Shown piece after piece: positions 49,571-58,617 of a stretch of DNA of 64,000 nt (its first letter is position 1; every line of letters starts with the position of its first letter). The notes below the pieces were generated by a model that was not told the origin of the DNA, ran no database searches, and saw nothing but the letters and a program-made list of their open reading frames with translations. Source of the stretch: Bin87 sp034423115 (lineage in GTDB: Bacteria > Chloroflexota > Dehalococcoidia > Lucifugimonadales > UBA3495); contig DAOUJD010000039.1 of assembly GCA_034423115.1 (NCBI GenBank), positions 1 through 64,000 of the forward strand, given 5' to 3'. The position numbers and the translations under genes are program-made.

Positions 49571-51241
49571 ATCGCTATACAACAGGTCAATGGCAACCCG
49601 GCATTCAGTGAAGACGTAGCATTATTCATAGACTGGGAGAACTTCAAGATCAGCCTGGCGGTGCGGGGAAGAACCCCCAACGTATCCGCCCTCAAGGAAG
49701 AAGTCTCCAATCACGGCCGGGTGGTGGTAGGCAAGGCCTACGCAGACTGGGTAACGCGCGCCCCCGAACTCAAAGGCGCCAGCCAGTTCATCCAGGATCC
49801 CCCTTCTCTCTATGCAGCCGGCATTGAACCGGTTTACGTGCCGACTCGCCTGCCACCCGGCGGTTCGTATGGATCCGGTCGGACGATTGCGGTCAAAAAC
49901 AGCGTCGACGTAAAAATGACGGCGGACTGCATAGACACGGCGCATAACTTCCCCAACATCAACACGTTCGTATTGGTTTCCGGCGATTCGGATTTCATCC
50001 ACGTCATCAACTCGTTGCGGGCAGTTGGCAAACGCGTCTTGGTGGTCGGGGTTTCGTGGGCTACATCCCGTCGCATGGCGGACCACGTGGACGGCCTGAT
50101 CTTCTATGATTCGGACGTCGATCCGATAGACGTTGAACCCGCTCCGCATCGCGGTCCGTATCAAAGGAGTCGACAGCCGGCGCCGGCCCAACTCAGCAAC
50201 CCCGGGCGCCATCAATTGCCGGAAGTGATTAGAGCGATCGAGGACGTGATCCGCACCGAGCGGGCGGCCGGACACACGCTGCTGCTGACCTCGTTGAAGC
50301 AACGCCTGGTGCGGCGCATAGCAGGGTTCGACGAGCGGAAACTTGGCTTCTCTGGCTTCAAAAAGCTCATGCTGCGAGTCGCGGAGGAAGGGAATATCAA
50401 GATCCGCAGCGTCGATCTGGTGGACTGGATTCTGATGGCCGACGAACCGGACCCCGTACCGCAAATCAGGGTTGACGACGACCAGCCAGAGGAGTTCGAG
50501 GAAGAAACAGCAGCCCGAGCGGACGATGGGGATGCCGACGACGGGATCATCGGGGAAGCGGAGGAACACGCTACCGACTTCTCCGAATACGATTCCGCCG
50601 CCGTTGTTCCTAGTGAGTCGGCCGCAGAGGAACCCGAAGTCCGAGTGGATGAGCGCCCGAGACGTGCGGCTCCCGTTCGACCCCGGGGCCCCGACTATGA
50701 TGCCCTGCTGTCCGAGGAGATAGGAAAGCTAGACCTGCCGGAATCGGAAGACAATGCCGGCGACGCCACCCGCATCGCCGACCTGATCGCCATGGGGCAC
50801 ACGCTGGAAGAGCGCGATGGTTCCGACCACGTTATGTTCAATGCCCTGTGCAGCGAGATCAGTGAAGCGCTAACGGCTGGCATCGAAGCCGAAGACGGGC
50901 ACATCGTGTCCGGCTGGGGAGACAACAACTCCAGAGCGTACGTGATACGGCTGATCCGCAGCCTAGCCTCCAACGAGGTTTTCCAGTACCGCAACGTCAG
51001 CGTGCGTGACCCCGAGACTAACCGAATGCGGCGACGGCGCGTGTTCGGGCTGAACCGGGAGAATCCGGTGGTTGGGGTGGCGCTGGCATTGCGCCTGGGA
51101 TTGCCGTACGAGTCTGCGGCTCCACCCAACGTTGGGATCAACGACGCGCTCGCCACGCCGGCCTTGGAAGAGCACGGCTCGGCGGAGGCTGCCCACGCAG
51201 AGTCGGCCGAGGACGCGGAGCCCGCGGTCATATTTTCCTAA
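49571..51241 (+). CDS. NYN-domain and OST-HTH/LOTUS-domain protein with non-standard start
   Basis: A LabA-like putative ribonuclease. ALFIDWENFKISLAV holds the first metal aspartate, DVKMTADCIDTAHNF and VLVSGDSDFIHVINSLRAVG the others (NYN fold, PF01936). An OST-HTH/LOTUS domain follows (LPEVIRAIEDVIRTERAAGH, then FDERKLGFSGFKKLMLRVAE), an acidic linker and a second globular C-terminal domain. The first GTG (49661) lies after the DWEN motif, so the true start is upstream, where the frame is open back to 49508 but has no ATG, GTG or TTG. ATC 49571, behind an AGAGG, is only a guess. Binds or cuts RNA, by family. Confidence 0.85.
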   Translation: MAIQQVNGNPAFSEDVALFIDWENFKISLAVRGRTPNVSALKEEVSNHGRVVVGKAYADWVTRAPELKGASQFIQDPPSLYAAGIEPVYVPTRLPPGGSYGSGRTIAVKNSVDVKMTADCIDTAHNFPNINTFVLVSGDSDFIHVINSLRAVGKRVLVVGVSWATSRRMADHVDGLIFYDSDVDPIDVEPAPHRGPYQRSRQPAPAQLSNPGRHQLPEVIRAIEDVIRTERAAGHTLLLTSLKQRLVRRIAGFDERKLGFSGFKKLMLRVAEEGNIKIRSVDLVDWILMADEPDPVPQIRVDDDQPEEFEEETAARADDGDADDGIIGEAEEHATDFSEYDSAAVVPSESAAEEPEVRVDERPRRAAPVRPRGPDYDALLSEEIGKLDLPESEDNAGDATRIADLIAMGHTLEERDGSDHVMFNALCSEISEALTAGIEAEDGHIVSGWGDNNSRAYVIRLIRSLASNEVFQYRNVSVRDPETNRMRRRRVFGLNRENPVVGVALALRLGLPYESAAPPNVGINDALATPALEEHGSAEAAHAESAEDAEPAVIFS

Positions 51242-51271
51242 GCGGTATCCGGCTCCGGCCCGGAGCAGAAG

Positions 51272-53530
51272 CTAGCTCCAAGCCTGGCTGAGTCTTCCGT
51301 ACCAGACTTCGGTCGCCTCGTCAACGCCCACGTCGACCAACGATCCGATACGCAGTCGCGTACCGCCTGTCGCGCCCACCTCGCAGGCCGGTACGCCAGC
51401 CTCGCGAGCCGATGCCATGACGCGGGCCACGTTGGTGGGCTCCACAGCGACCAAGATGCGCGAGGCGGCTTCGCCGAACAGGGCGGCGTCCCAACGGTCG
51501 TGTATAGCCTCCGCAAACTCCGTCGAGGCAGTGAAACCGATAGAGCCGCGACCGCCTACGCTGGAATCCCCCAAGATGCAGGATTCGGCCAGCGCGACGG
51601 CGAACCCACCATCGGAACAGTCGTGGGCGGCGAGGGCGATGTCGTCGTCGATCAAGCGGCGGCATAGATTCTGAACCCGCCACTCCAGGGATAGGTCGAT
51701 GTCGGGGCGACCACGGATCATGTTGTGGATTGAGTAGAGGTACTCGCTGCCGGCCAAATCGGGCGCATTCGCCGACAGGCTGTCCGCGCCGAGTAGCACT
51801 ACCGCCAGGCCATCGTCGGGGAATCCCGCGCCGCAATGACGCCGGACGTCTTCCAAGAGGCCTAGGCCGCCGACGATGGGGGTCGGGAAAATGGCGGTAC
51901 CCTGGCTTTCGTTGTACAGGCTGACGTTGCCGCTGACCACGGGGACACCCAACTCAAGGCAGGCATCGGCCATTCCGGAGATACACTGCTCCAACTGGTA
52001 GTAGATTTCGGGACGCTCGGGGTTGCCGAAGTTCAGGCAATCGGTTAGCGCCAAGGGCTGTGCGCCGACGCAGGACAGGTTTCGCGTTACCTCAGCGACC
52101 ACGCGCTGCCCGCCATGGTACGGATCCAGGAAACAATGGCGTCCGTTGCCGTCGATGGCAACGGCAATGGCTTTGCCGGTTCCCTTGACGCGCAGGACCG
52201 CGGCGTCGCCCGCGCCGGGGCCGATCACGGTGTTGGTCTGCACCTGGTGGTCGTATTGACGGTAAACGTGGCGCTTGCTGGCAATGTTGGGCGACGCTAG
52301 GAGTTTCAGTAATACCTCGCCCGGATCACCCAAACCGACGTCGGATGGCAGCGGGACGTCGGACAACCGCAAATGCTGGCGCGCCTCATCGTCCGCCGAC
52401 TGTTTTCCGGTTAGCCGGTACCGGGGCGCGTCGGCGAGGTGCGGGACCGGAGCGGCGGCGATGGTGTCCGATCCTTCCATTACCCTGGCGGCCTGCTCCG
52501 GGGTCACTACGCCGATCGAGCGGCATGGGACGTCCCACTTCGCAAAAACGTTGTTGATGGTTGGCACATCAGCCGGCGCGGCGACCAATAGCATGCGTTC
52601 CTGGGATTCCGACAGCATGACCTCGTAACCGGTCATGCCCTCTTCTCGGCGATGCACGTGATTTATGTCAAGGGCAAAGCCTCTGCCACCCCTGGCTACC
52701 GATTCGACCGCGGCGCTGGTCAGCCCGGCGGCGCCAAGGTCCTGCAACGCGCGAACCTTGCCCGTAGCCAAAGCCTCCAGGCAGGCCTCGATCAGGACTT
52801 TCTCAAGGAATGGGTTGCCCACCTGGACGGTGGGCCGCAATTCCTGCTCCTCCTCGAAGGTGCGGGAGGCCAAACCGGACGCGCCATGAATACCGTCCCG
52901 ACCGGTCCCGGCGCCGACGAGGAGCAGGACATCGCCGGGGATTTCAGCGGCGGCGCTGGCCAGTTCCTCTATGCGCGCGATGCCCACGCACATGGCGTTG
53001 ACCAGGGGGTTCTGCGAGTAGGACTCATCGAAATAGATCTCGCCGGCCACGTCGGGGACGCCGATACAGTTGCCGTACCACCCAATGCCGTCAACCACGC
53101 CACGCAACAACCGCCGGTTGGTCGGATCGTCGGGCGGGCCGAAACGGAGGGAGTTGAGCAGGGCGATGGGTCGAGCGCCCATGGCGAGGATGTCGCGGAC
53201 GATGCCGCCCACGCCAGTGGCTGCGCCCTGCAACGGTTCTATGGCGGACGGGTGATTGTGGGATTCCACTTTGAATACCACCGCCAATCCATCGCCGATG
53301 TTAATCGCGCCGGCGTTCTCAGCGCCGGCCTGGGACAACGTGCGATCCGATGTGGCCGGCAACATACCCAACAATGGGCGGGAGTGCTTGTAGCCGCAGT
53401 GCTCGCTCCACAGCGCGCCAAACATACCCAACTCGACCGGGTTCGGCTCGCGGTCCAATCGGTCCACGATCATCTGGTATTCGGCAGCGGACAGGGCAAT
53501 TTCGTCGAGTATTTCCTGGCTAACGGGCAT
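51272..53530 (-). CDS. purL: Phosphoribosylformylglycinamidine synthase, small PurL type
   Basis: A 752-residue PurL (synthetase subunit), which together with PurQ and PurS makes FGAM. MFGALWSEHCGYKHSR (about residues 34-49) is the N-terminal motif; VVFKVESHNHPSAIEP the histidine region, QDLGAAGLTSAAVES and HDCSDGGFAVALAES the ATP-grasp-like repeats and EVMLSESQERMLLV another. A PurS gene is not visible in the window. The eamA and purQ genes precede it on the same strand; 107 bases separate it from eamA. Confidence 0.97.
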   Translation of the reverse strand: MPVSQEILDEIALSAAEYQMIVDRLDREPNPVELGMFGALWSEHCGYKHSRPLLGMLPATSDRTLSQAGAENAGAINIGDGLAVVFKVESHNHPSAIEPLQGAATGVGGIVRDILAMGARPIALLNSLRFGPPDDPTNRRLLRGVVDGIGWYGNCIGVPDVAGEIYFDESYSQNPLVNAMCVGIARIEELASAAAEIPGDVLLLVGAGTGRDGIHGASGLASRTFEEEQELRPTVQVGNPFLEKVLIEACLEALATGKVRALQDLGAAGLTSAAVESVARGGRGFALDINHVHRREEGMTGYEVMLSESQERMLLVAAPADVPTINNVFAKWDVPCRSIGVVTPEQAARVMEGSDTIAAAPVPHLADAPRYRLTGKQSADDEARQHLRLSDVPLPSDVGLGDPGEVLLKLLASPNIASKRHVYRQYDHQVQTNTVIGPGAGDAAVLRVKGTGKAIAVAIDGNGRHCFLDPYHGGQRVVAEVTRNLSCVGAQPLALTDCLNFGNPERPEIYYQLEQCISGMADACLELGVPVVSGNVSLYNESQGTAIFPTPIVGGLGLLEDVRRHCGAGFPDDGLAVVLLGADSLSANAPDLAGSEYLYSIHNMIRGRPDIDLSLEWRVQNLCRRLIDDDIALAAHDCSDGGFAVALAESCILGDSSVGGRGSIGFTASTEFAEAIHDRWDAALFGEAASRILVAVEPTNVARVMASAREAGVPACEVGATGGTRLRIGSLVDVGVDEATEVWYGRLSQAWS

Positions 53531-53637
53531 GGTTCACCGGGATCCAAACTCATTCAGATTGCGGGTCGCATTATATGGCGGGTTAACCAAAGACGACATA
53601 GCGCGGATACGCAGGTCTAGCAAGTTGAACCACGTGA

Positions 53638-54561
53638 TCAGACCAACCCGCCCACCACCACAATCACCACGCCGCCCACGGCCATGAGCGTACCCATGAC
53701 CAGTTCCTTGGTTACCGATTCGGTCTGGCGTAGGAACAGGCGCGCCAGGAAAAGGGTGAACAACGGGTTGCACGACACAATGGGAGCGAGTACCAGGATG
53801 TTGGATCCCTCGCGCGTCACCGCGAAATACAGGGACATCACCGCGCAGGCCGCCGCGAATCCGGCTAGGAACACGTAGAAAGGCGCCCAGCCCGTCGCCA
53901 CGGATTTCTGGACCGCCTCACGTCCGTACACCGGCGACAGCAAAAGGGTGGCGAAGAACATGCTGCCCGCCGCCATGATCAACGGGGAACCGAACTGGAT
54001 GCTCAATACCCTGCCGCTAAGCGTGGACGCTCCGTAGCAGGCCGCCGCCAGTATCGCCAGCCCGTAGCCGGCTACCGATTTCCAGTCGCGCCCCCAACTC
54101 TGGCGCAAAAAGTTGCCGCCGGTCAAGGCCAAGCCCACCACCACGATAATGGTGCCCAGAGCCAGCAACGGGTTCAGGTGCTCGTTGAAGCCGGAGACTC
54201 CCATGCGCGTGAGGGTCACCGCGTACAGCGCGGAGAACAACGCCGCGCTGCCCACTATCGGAGTGACCCGGGCGGCTCCGATCAGATTGATGGCGATGTA
54301 CTGTTGGGATCGACCGCCCAGGTAGGTGAGTATTCCGTTGGCGAACAACCACACCATCGCGATTGCCGGCAAGGCGATGACGGCGCGAAATTCAAAGATC
54401 AGCGCCAACGCCCCGGCCAGCAGCGTTGAGGCTACCAGTGAGACCAGCGCGCCCGGCATTGGTCTCAGGCCGCCCTGGGCGCTCATCCCCAATCGGGCCA
54501 GAATCGCGGAACTCCCAAAACCCAACACCGCGATGCCGGCCAGCCCGATGGATATGAGCAT
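53638..54561 (-). CDS. EamA/DMT-superfamily transporter
   Basis: A 307-residue protein with ten hydrophobic segments and two EamA halves (PF00892). The first half begins LISIGLAGIAVLGFGSSAIL, has an ARVTPIVGSAALFSALYAV stretch; the second half has LAILAAACYGASTLSGRVLS and LVLAPIVSCNPLFTLFLARLFLR, with the terminal TLMAVGGVVIVVVGG. It exports or imports small metabolites. Placement in the middle of purQ and purL (2 bases after purQ) hints at a purine-related substrate, but this is not shown by sequence. Confidence 0.88.
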   Translation of the reverse strand: MLISIGLAGIAVLGFGSSAILARLGMSAQGGLRPMPGALVSLVASTLLAGALALIFEFRAVIALPAIAMVWLFANGILTYLGGRSQQYIAINLIGAARVTPIVGSAALFSALYAVTLTRMGVSGFNEHLNPLLALGTIIVVVGLALTGGNFLRQSWGRDWKSVAGYGLAILAAACYGASTLSGRVLSIQFGSPLIMAAGSMFFATLLLSPVYGREAVQKSVATGWAPFYVFLAGFAAACAVMSLYFAVTREGSNILVLAPIVSCNPLFTLFLARLFLRQTESVTKELVMGTLMAVGGVVIVVVGGLV

Positions 54562-54563
54562 AT

Positions 54564-55265
54564 CTACCTAGCGCGCCCGCCAACTGCGTCAATGATGGAC
54601 CCGAAAATCAGGTTGCCGTCATCGGATCCCAGCAGCAACTCGCAACTGCGTTCGGGGTGCGGCATCATCCCCAAGACATTCCCAGATTCGTTGATGATGC
54701 CCGCGATATTGGCGACCGAACCGTTGGGGTTGGCAGACTCGGTAACGGTTCCCTCGGGTTCGCAATAACGGAATAGAACCCGTCCGGTCTCCTCGAGATC
54801 GGCAACGGTTGCTGGGTCGGCGTAGTAACTGCCCTCGCCGTGAGACACCGGTACGGCCAAGGGGCGGTCGGAGTGGCAACGACTGCTAAAGACAGTGTCG
54901 TTGCGCTCGGCTCGCAGGTGGGTCCACTGGCAGCGGTATTCCAGGTGTCCGTTGCGTCTCAACGCGCCCGGGAGGAGGCCGGCTTCGCAAAGGATCTGGA
55001 ATCCATTGCAGATACCGATCACGGGGCCGCCGGAGCGGGCGAAATCCACTACGGCATCCATGACTGGGGAGAATCTCGCGATGGCTCCGGCCCGCAGGTA
55101 GTCGCCGTAGGAGAATCCGCCGGGCACGATGATGGCGTCGTATCCGGTCAGGTGGCTGTCCTTATGCCAGACATAGCCGGCGTCCTGACCAAGCACGCCG
55201 TTGACCGCGTGATGGCAATCGGTATCGCTCCAAGTCCCCGGGAATACCAGGATGCCGAAGCGCAT
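54564..55265 (-). CDS. purQ: Phosphoribosylformylglycinamidine synthase, glutaminase subunit
   Basis: A 233-residue class I glutamine amidotransferase that feeds ammonia to PurL. IIVPGGFSYGDYLRAGAIAR (about residues 45-64) is the PurQ family strand, PVIGICNGFQILCEAGLLPG contains the nucleophile cysteine in GICNGFQ (about residue 85), and GMMPHPERSCE supplies H-x-E of the triad. Its start is 8 bases after the stop of yqeY. Confidence 0.97.
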   Translation of the reverse strand: MRFGILVFPGTWSDTDCHHAVNGVLGQDAGYVWHKDSHLTGYDAIIVPGGFSYGDYLRAGAIARFSPVMDAVVDFARSGGPVIGICNGFQILCEAGLLPGALRRNGHLEYRCQWTHLRAERNDTVFSSRCHSDRPLAVPVSHGEGSYYADPATVADLEETGRVLFRYCEPEGTVTESANPNGSVANIAGIINESGNVLGMMPHPERSCELLLGSDDGNLIFGSIIDAVGGRAR

Positions 55266-55273
55266 AGGACTCG

Positions 55274-55729
55274 CTAACCCAAGGATTCGAGCAGGCGGGA
55301 CACTACGGCGTTGACCTCGCTGCCGTCGGCCTTCCCGCGCACCTGAGGCATGATGCGGCCCATGACCTTGCCGCGATCACCGGGGCCGGCAGCGCCAACG
55401 TCGGCTATGACTTGGCGGGCGAGGGCTTCAATGGCGTCGACGTCCATCTGCTCAGGCATGTACTCCAGCAGGATGGCGAGGGCAGCCTGCTCCTTCTCCA
55501 CGAGGTCATTCCTGCCGCCCTGACCGAACATCTCGATGCTTTCGCGGCGATCTTTGGCCTGCTTGGTGATGACGTCCGAAACACCGTCATCATCCAAATC
55601 GGCCAGAGCGTTTTTCTCGGCCAACTGGATCTGGCTTTTGAGGAATCTGAGCGTTTCTAGACGCTCCCGGTCGCGGGCGCGCATGGTGTTGCGAATATCT
55701 TCTTCAAGACGATCTTTGATAGTTGTCAT
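55274..55729 (-). CDS. yqeY: GatB/YqeY-domain protein
   Basis: A 151-residue soluble protein of the YqeY family (PF09424). The N-terminal helix (IKDRLEEDIRNTMRARDRERL) and FLKSQIQLAEKNA resemble the family, and the C-terminal half (LARQVIADVGAAGPGDRGKVMGRIMPQVRGKADGSEVN) is the conserved tail related to GatB. Family members may bind tRNA; no defined role. First gene of the yqeY-purQ-eamA-purL unit. Confidence 0.93.
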   Translation of the reverse strand: MTTIKDRLEEDIRNTMRARDRERLETLRFLKSQIQLAEKNALADLDDDGVSDVITKQAKDRRESIEMFGQGGRNDLVEKEQAALAILLEYMPEQMDVDAIEALARQVIADVGAAGPGDRGKVMGRIMPQVRGKADGSEVNAVVSRLLESLG

Positions 55730-55823
55730 GTCGCGCCGCCCTGGATCTGTTCCGGTCTTGCTCCCCGAATGCTCGATGCTTCAGAGAACAATGCTACAAC
55801 GCCCCGAGCCGCCGGCGCAACCG

Positions 55824-55832
55824 TGCTATACT
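55824..55832 (+). promoter_or_regulatory. Extended -10 of tRNA-Leu
   Basis: TGC-TATACT ends 10 bases before the mature tRNA 5' end at 55843, consistent with a very short 5' leader. Confidence 0.55.
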
Positions 55833-55842
55833 TTGTCAGTGG

Positions 55843-55929
55843 GCCGAAGTGGCGGAATGGTAGACGCGCCGGTCTCAAAAACCGGTGGGATAATATCCCG
55901 TGTCAGTTCGAGTCTGACCTTCGGCACCA
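55843..55929 (+). tRNA. tRNA-Leu (CAA)
   Basis: 87 bases with CCA encoded. Acceptor stem GCCGAAG / CTTCGGC, anticodon stem CCGGT / ACCGG around the loop CTCAAAA, so the anticodon is CAA (reads UUG). A long variable arm (GGGATAATATCCC) and T arm GTCAG-TTCGAGT-CTGAC give a standard class II leucine tRNA. Confidence 0.97.
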
Positions 55930-56180
55930 GTTTCTCAATTCCCTCGACTTGCTTTGGGATGTTGCTCCCAGAACCTGGCTTTAGGGCCAACAGCGACTCC
56001 TTGCTGGCACCCGGTGTCTGGAGGAACAAGCAAATCCCAAACCCCGTGGAGCCGGGGCAGAGCGCCGCACGCCGTGGCGGCCCGTCTTGATCCCGTCGCG
56101 GAGTTTCAGCGACGGATCCCGTCTGGTTGCTCGTCCCTTGTACTTGCTCGTTCCGCCGCGGACTTTTGGCTCCTTGCGAA

Positions 56181-57374
56181 CTACAGGAGCCGGCCCTTCA
56201 GCGACTCGAACTCCGGGCGAGTGATGTATCCCTGTTCCAACAGACGGGCCAGGCGTTCCAGCTCGCCCACCACACCGCCGGCCCCGTCCGGGCCCGGGTC
56301 CTGGGCCACGGAGCGGTCCACCTGTTTCACGTCGGTGACGCCGCAGAGACCCATGGCCACGCTGAGCTCGGTACGCAGGATCTCCAGGCAGTGGCGGAGG
56401 CCATCTTCCCCGTTGACCGACAGCCCCCAGAAGATGGGCCGGCCCACGAAAACGGCCCGAGCGCCCAGTGCCAACGCCTTGAGCACATCGGCGCCCTTGC
56501 GAACGCCGCCGTCGAGATAGACCTCCAGCCGATCGCCCACCGCGTCCGAGATCTTGGGCAGCATATCGATGGTGCCTTCCGTGCCCTGCAACGCGTGGCC
56601 GCCGTGGTTCGAGACCACCAACGCATCGCAGCCGTACTCGGCGCAAAGCCGGGCGTCCTCTGCCGTCTGCACGCCCTTGATGACCAACGGCATCGAGGTC
56701 ATGGAGCGCAGCCACTCCAGGTCAGACCAGTTGAGGCCATGCTCAAAGCTCTCGGCAAAATTCTCCCGCGTGGGCAGGTTGGGCAGCTCGATCCCCTGGA
56801 AGTTTTTCAGGGTTCGCTCCTGGTCCAGAGTGTAGGCGTAGCGGTACTCCCGCTCCCGGGAGTTGGCGCCCAGGTTATCCACCGTGAGCATCATGGCCTT
56901 GTAGCCCGCCTGTTCCGCCCGGTGCACCAGGATCTCGGTCAGTTCCCGGTTCTGGAAGAAATAGAGCTGGAACCAAAGCGAATTGGTAGCAACATCGGCC
57001 ACTTCCTCAATGCTGTAGCTGGAGGCGGTGCTCAGCCCCAGGATGGTTCCCGCAGCGCCGGCGGCCCGAGTGGAAGCCAGTTCACCCAAGGGATGGGCGC
57101 GCTGGTGAGTGCCGGTGGGGGCAAGCATCACCGGCATGCTGATCTCTTCGCCCAGCACCGTGGTGGTCATGTCCCGCTCGGTGACGTCCACCAGGATACG
57201 GGGACGCAGCTTGACCTCGCTCATGGCCTGGACGTTGGTGGTGTTGGTAATCCAGTCGGGCGCGCCAAGGTCGCCGAACAGCCGGTCGAACAGCGCCCGC
57301 GGCATGGTCTGCTTGGCCCGCGCCTCGTAGTCTCCAATGGTCAGCAGCGTCGGCTGGGTCGTCTGGGTAGTCAT
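56181..57374 (-). CDS. FMN-dependent alpha-hydroxyacid oxidase/dehydrogenase with C-terminal SHOCT tail
   Basis: A 397-residue member of the glycolate oxidase/lactate dehydrogenase family (PF01070). MPVMLAPTGTHQRAHPLGE, LGLSTASSYSIEEVA, PLVIKGVQTAEDA, and VYLDGGVRKGADVLKALALGARAVFVGRPI bind FMN as usual. The active-site stretch reads SNHGGHALQGTEG: the catalytic histidine of NHGG is kept but the usual substrate arginine (NHGGRQLD) is histidine. The last 28 residues (ELERLARLLEQGYITRPEFE and on) form a SHOCT motif, a short oligomerisation or binding helix pair rarely found on this enzyme. ATG 57374 sits behind AGGAGG. Confidence 0.92.
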   Translation of the reverse strand: MTTQTTQPTLLTIGDYEARAKQTMPRALFDRLFGDLGAPDWITNTTNVQAMSEVKLRPRILVDVTERDMTTTVLGEEISMPVMLAPTGTHQRAHPLGELASTRAAGAAGTILGLSTASSYSIEEVADVATNSLWFQLYFFQNRELTEILVHRAEQAGYKAMMLTVDNLGANSREREYRYAYTLDQERTLKNFQGIELPNLPTRENFAESFEHGLNWSDLEWLRSMTSMPLVIKGVQTAEDARLCAEYGCDALVVSNHGGHALQGTEGTIDMLPKISDAVGDRLEVYLDGGVRKGADVLKALALGARAVFVGRPIFWGLSVNGEDGLRHCLEILRTELSVAMGLCGVTDVKQVDRSVAQDPGPDGAGGVVGELERLARLLEQGYITRPEFESLKGRLL

Positions 57375-57406
57375 GCGTCCTCCTTGATGGCGGTCGGCCG
57401 GGGGAA

Positions 57407-58420
57407 CTACAGGGCGTGCAACGCCGGTATGACCTCTCGGCCCACCAGGTCGATGTGCTCCAAAACTTCGGTCTGGGACATCTCCGGGTAGAACAGCCGG
57501 ATCGCCACGTCGGTGAATCCCATCTCGTGGTAGGCGGCGATCTGCTCGACGCACTCCTCAGGGCTGCCCACCAGGAAGGTGTCGTCCATCAGCGTTTCCA
57601 GGTCGCCGGTTACCTTCCTGGTCAATTCGTCATCGGTGCCGTGGAGACCGTGGTAGGCATACACTTCGTACTTCTTGGCGAAGTTGGCCCGGGCCCGCTC
57701 CAGCGCCTCCTCATGGGTGGGGGCGCAGAAGAACTCGCGCACGATGACCATGTCCTCGGGAACGTCGTGGCCGTTCTCCTCCAGGGTCTGATGGTACAGG
57801 GATATCTGGTGCCGGATGGTGGCGTTGGATTGCGCCGGCCCGACGTAGAGGATGTCGCCGCCCCGCCCCACTCGCCGCACCGCCGGATCGCTCATCGCCG
57901 CCTGCCAGATCTTGGGGTGAGGCTTCTGGTAGGGCCGCGCGGTAGGCCGCGCTCCGGTCACGTTGTAGTAGCGGCCGTGGTGGGTAACCTCTTCGTCGGT
58001 CCACAGCCGGCGCATCAGACCCAGCGCTTCGGTGCAGCGGGCGCCGCGCTGGGACATCCGCGTCCCGAAGGCTTCACACTCCTCCGGGCGGTAACCCAGC
58101 CCGATGCCGAGAATGAAGCGTCCCTCCGCGATGTGATCGAGGGTCGCCGCCTGCTCCGCCACCTCCACCGGATTCAACAACGGCAGCAACAGGACCGAGG
58201 TGGCCAGCTTCATGTCTCCCGACTCGGCGGCCAGCCGCGCCAGCACCGGCCACGGCTGGAAATGCTGGAAGGGGTCGATCAGGTAGTGGTGGGCCCAGCC
58301 ATAGATGTCGAACCCGGCATCGCGGGAGGCCCGGAACTGCTCAAGGTGGTTCTGCCACTGTTGCTGGTGGTCGATACTGTCCCGCTGCACCACCTGCCCG
58401 ACCTGATAACCAACGCGCAT
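57407..58420 (-). CDS. LLM-class flavin-dependent oxidoreductase
   Basis: A 337-residue luciferase-like monooxygenase. RVGYQVGQVVQRDS starts the barrel, HYLIDPFQHFQPWPVLARLA and LLPLLNPVEVAEQAATLDHIAEGRFILGIGLGYRPEE (about 85-125) are typical of the F420/FMN LLM group, and DDTFLVGSPEECVEQIA near the C-terminus is the closing motif. It oxidises a small molecule using a reduced flavin. It starts 32 bases upstream of the FMN oxidase on the same strand. Confidence 0.92.
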   Translation of the reverse strand: MRVGYQVGQVVQRDSIDHQQQWQNHLEQFRASRDAGFDIYGWAHHYLIDPFQHFQPWPVLARLAAESGDMKLATSVLLLPLLNPVEVAEQAATLDHIAEGRFILGIGLGYRPEECEAFGTRMSQRGARCTEALGLMRRLWTDEEVTHHGRYYNVTGARPTARPYQKPHPKIWQAAMSDPAVRRVGRGGDILYVGPAQSNATIRHQISLYHQTLEENGHDVPEDMVIVREFFCAPTHEEALERARANFAKKYEVYAYHGLHGTDDELTRKVTGDLETLMDDTFLVGSPEECVEQIAAYHEMGFTDVAIRLFYPEMSQTEVLEHIDLVGREVIPALHAL

Positions 58421-58489
58421 TTTATCACCCTGCCCCGCCCAGCGCGGGCAGCCTATCCATGCAGAAAGGACGAGTGCAAAGTCTTCTAC

Positions 58490-58582
58490 TCCCGCTCATG
58501 GTGCGGTACGTCCGCCTCTGGCGGGAGCCTGTCGAACCATGCCCTGCTCTAGCCAATCCATCCTTCGACAAGCTCAGGATGA
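58490..58582. repeat. Dispersed 50-bp repeat, copy B, plus a partial palindrome
   Basis: 58490-58539 is the exact reverse complement of 975-1024. Just after it, ATCCTTCGACAAGCTCAGGA (58561-58580) is the other common version of the palindrome. Both lie between the NHL-repeat gene and the LLM gene. Confidence 0.85.
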
Positions 58583-58617
58583 TCGGATCGGGAGACTTAT
58601 CTACTTTGTAACAAGCC

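Noticed and set aside
55930..56180. Gene or second tRNA after tRNA-Leu
   Set aside because: No cloverleaf and no frame with family-like sequence; the region appears non-coding.
56127..57491. A 454-residue frame opposite the FMN oxidase
   Set aside because: It is an antisense shadow of a gene with complete family motifs; similar long shadows at 52652-53620, 60927-61955, 47741-48652, 57416-58552, 29696-30607, 14013-14978 and 15807-16718 were dropped for the same reason.
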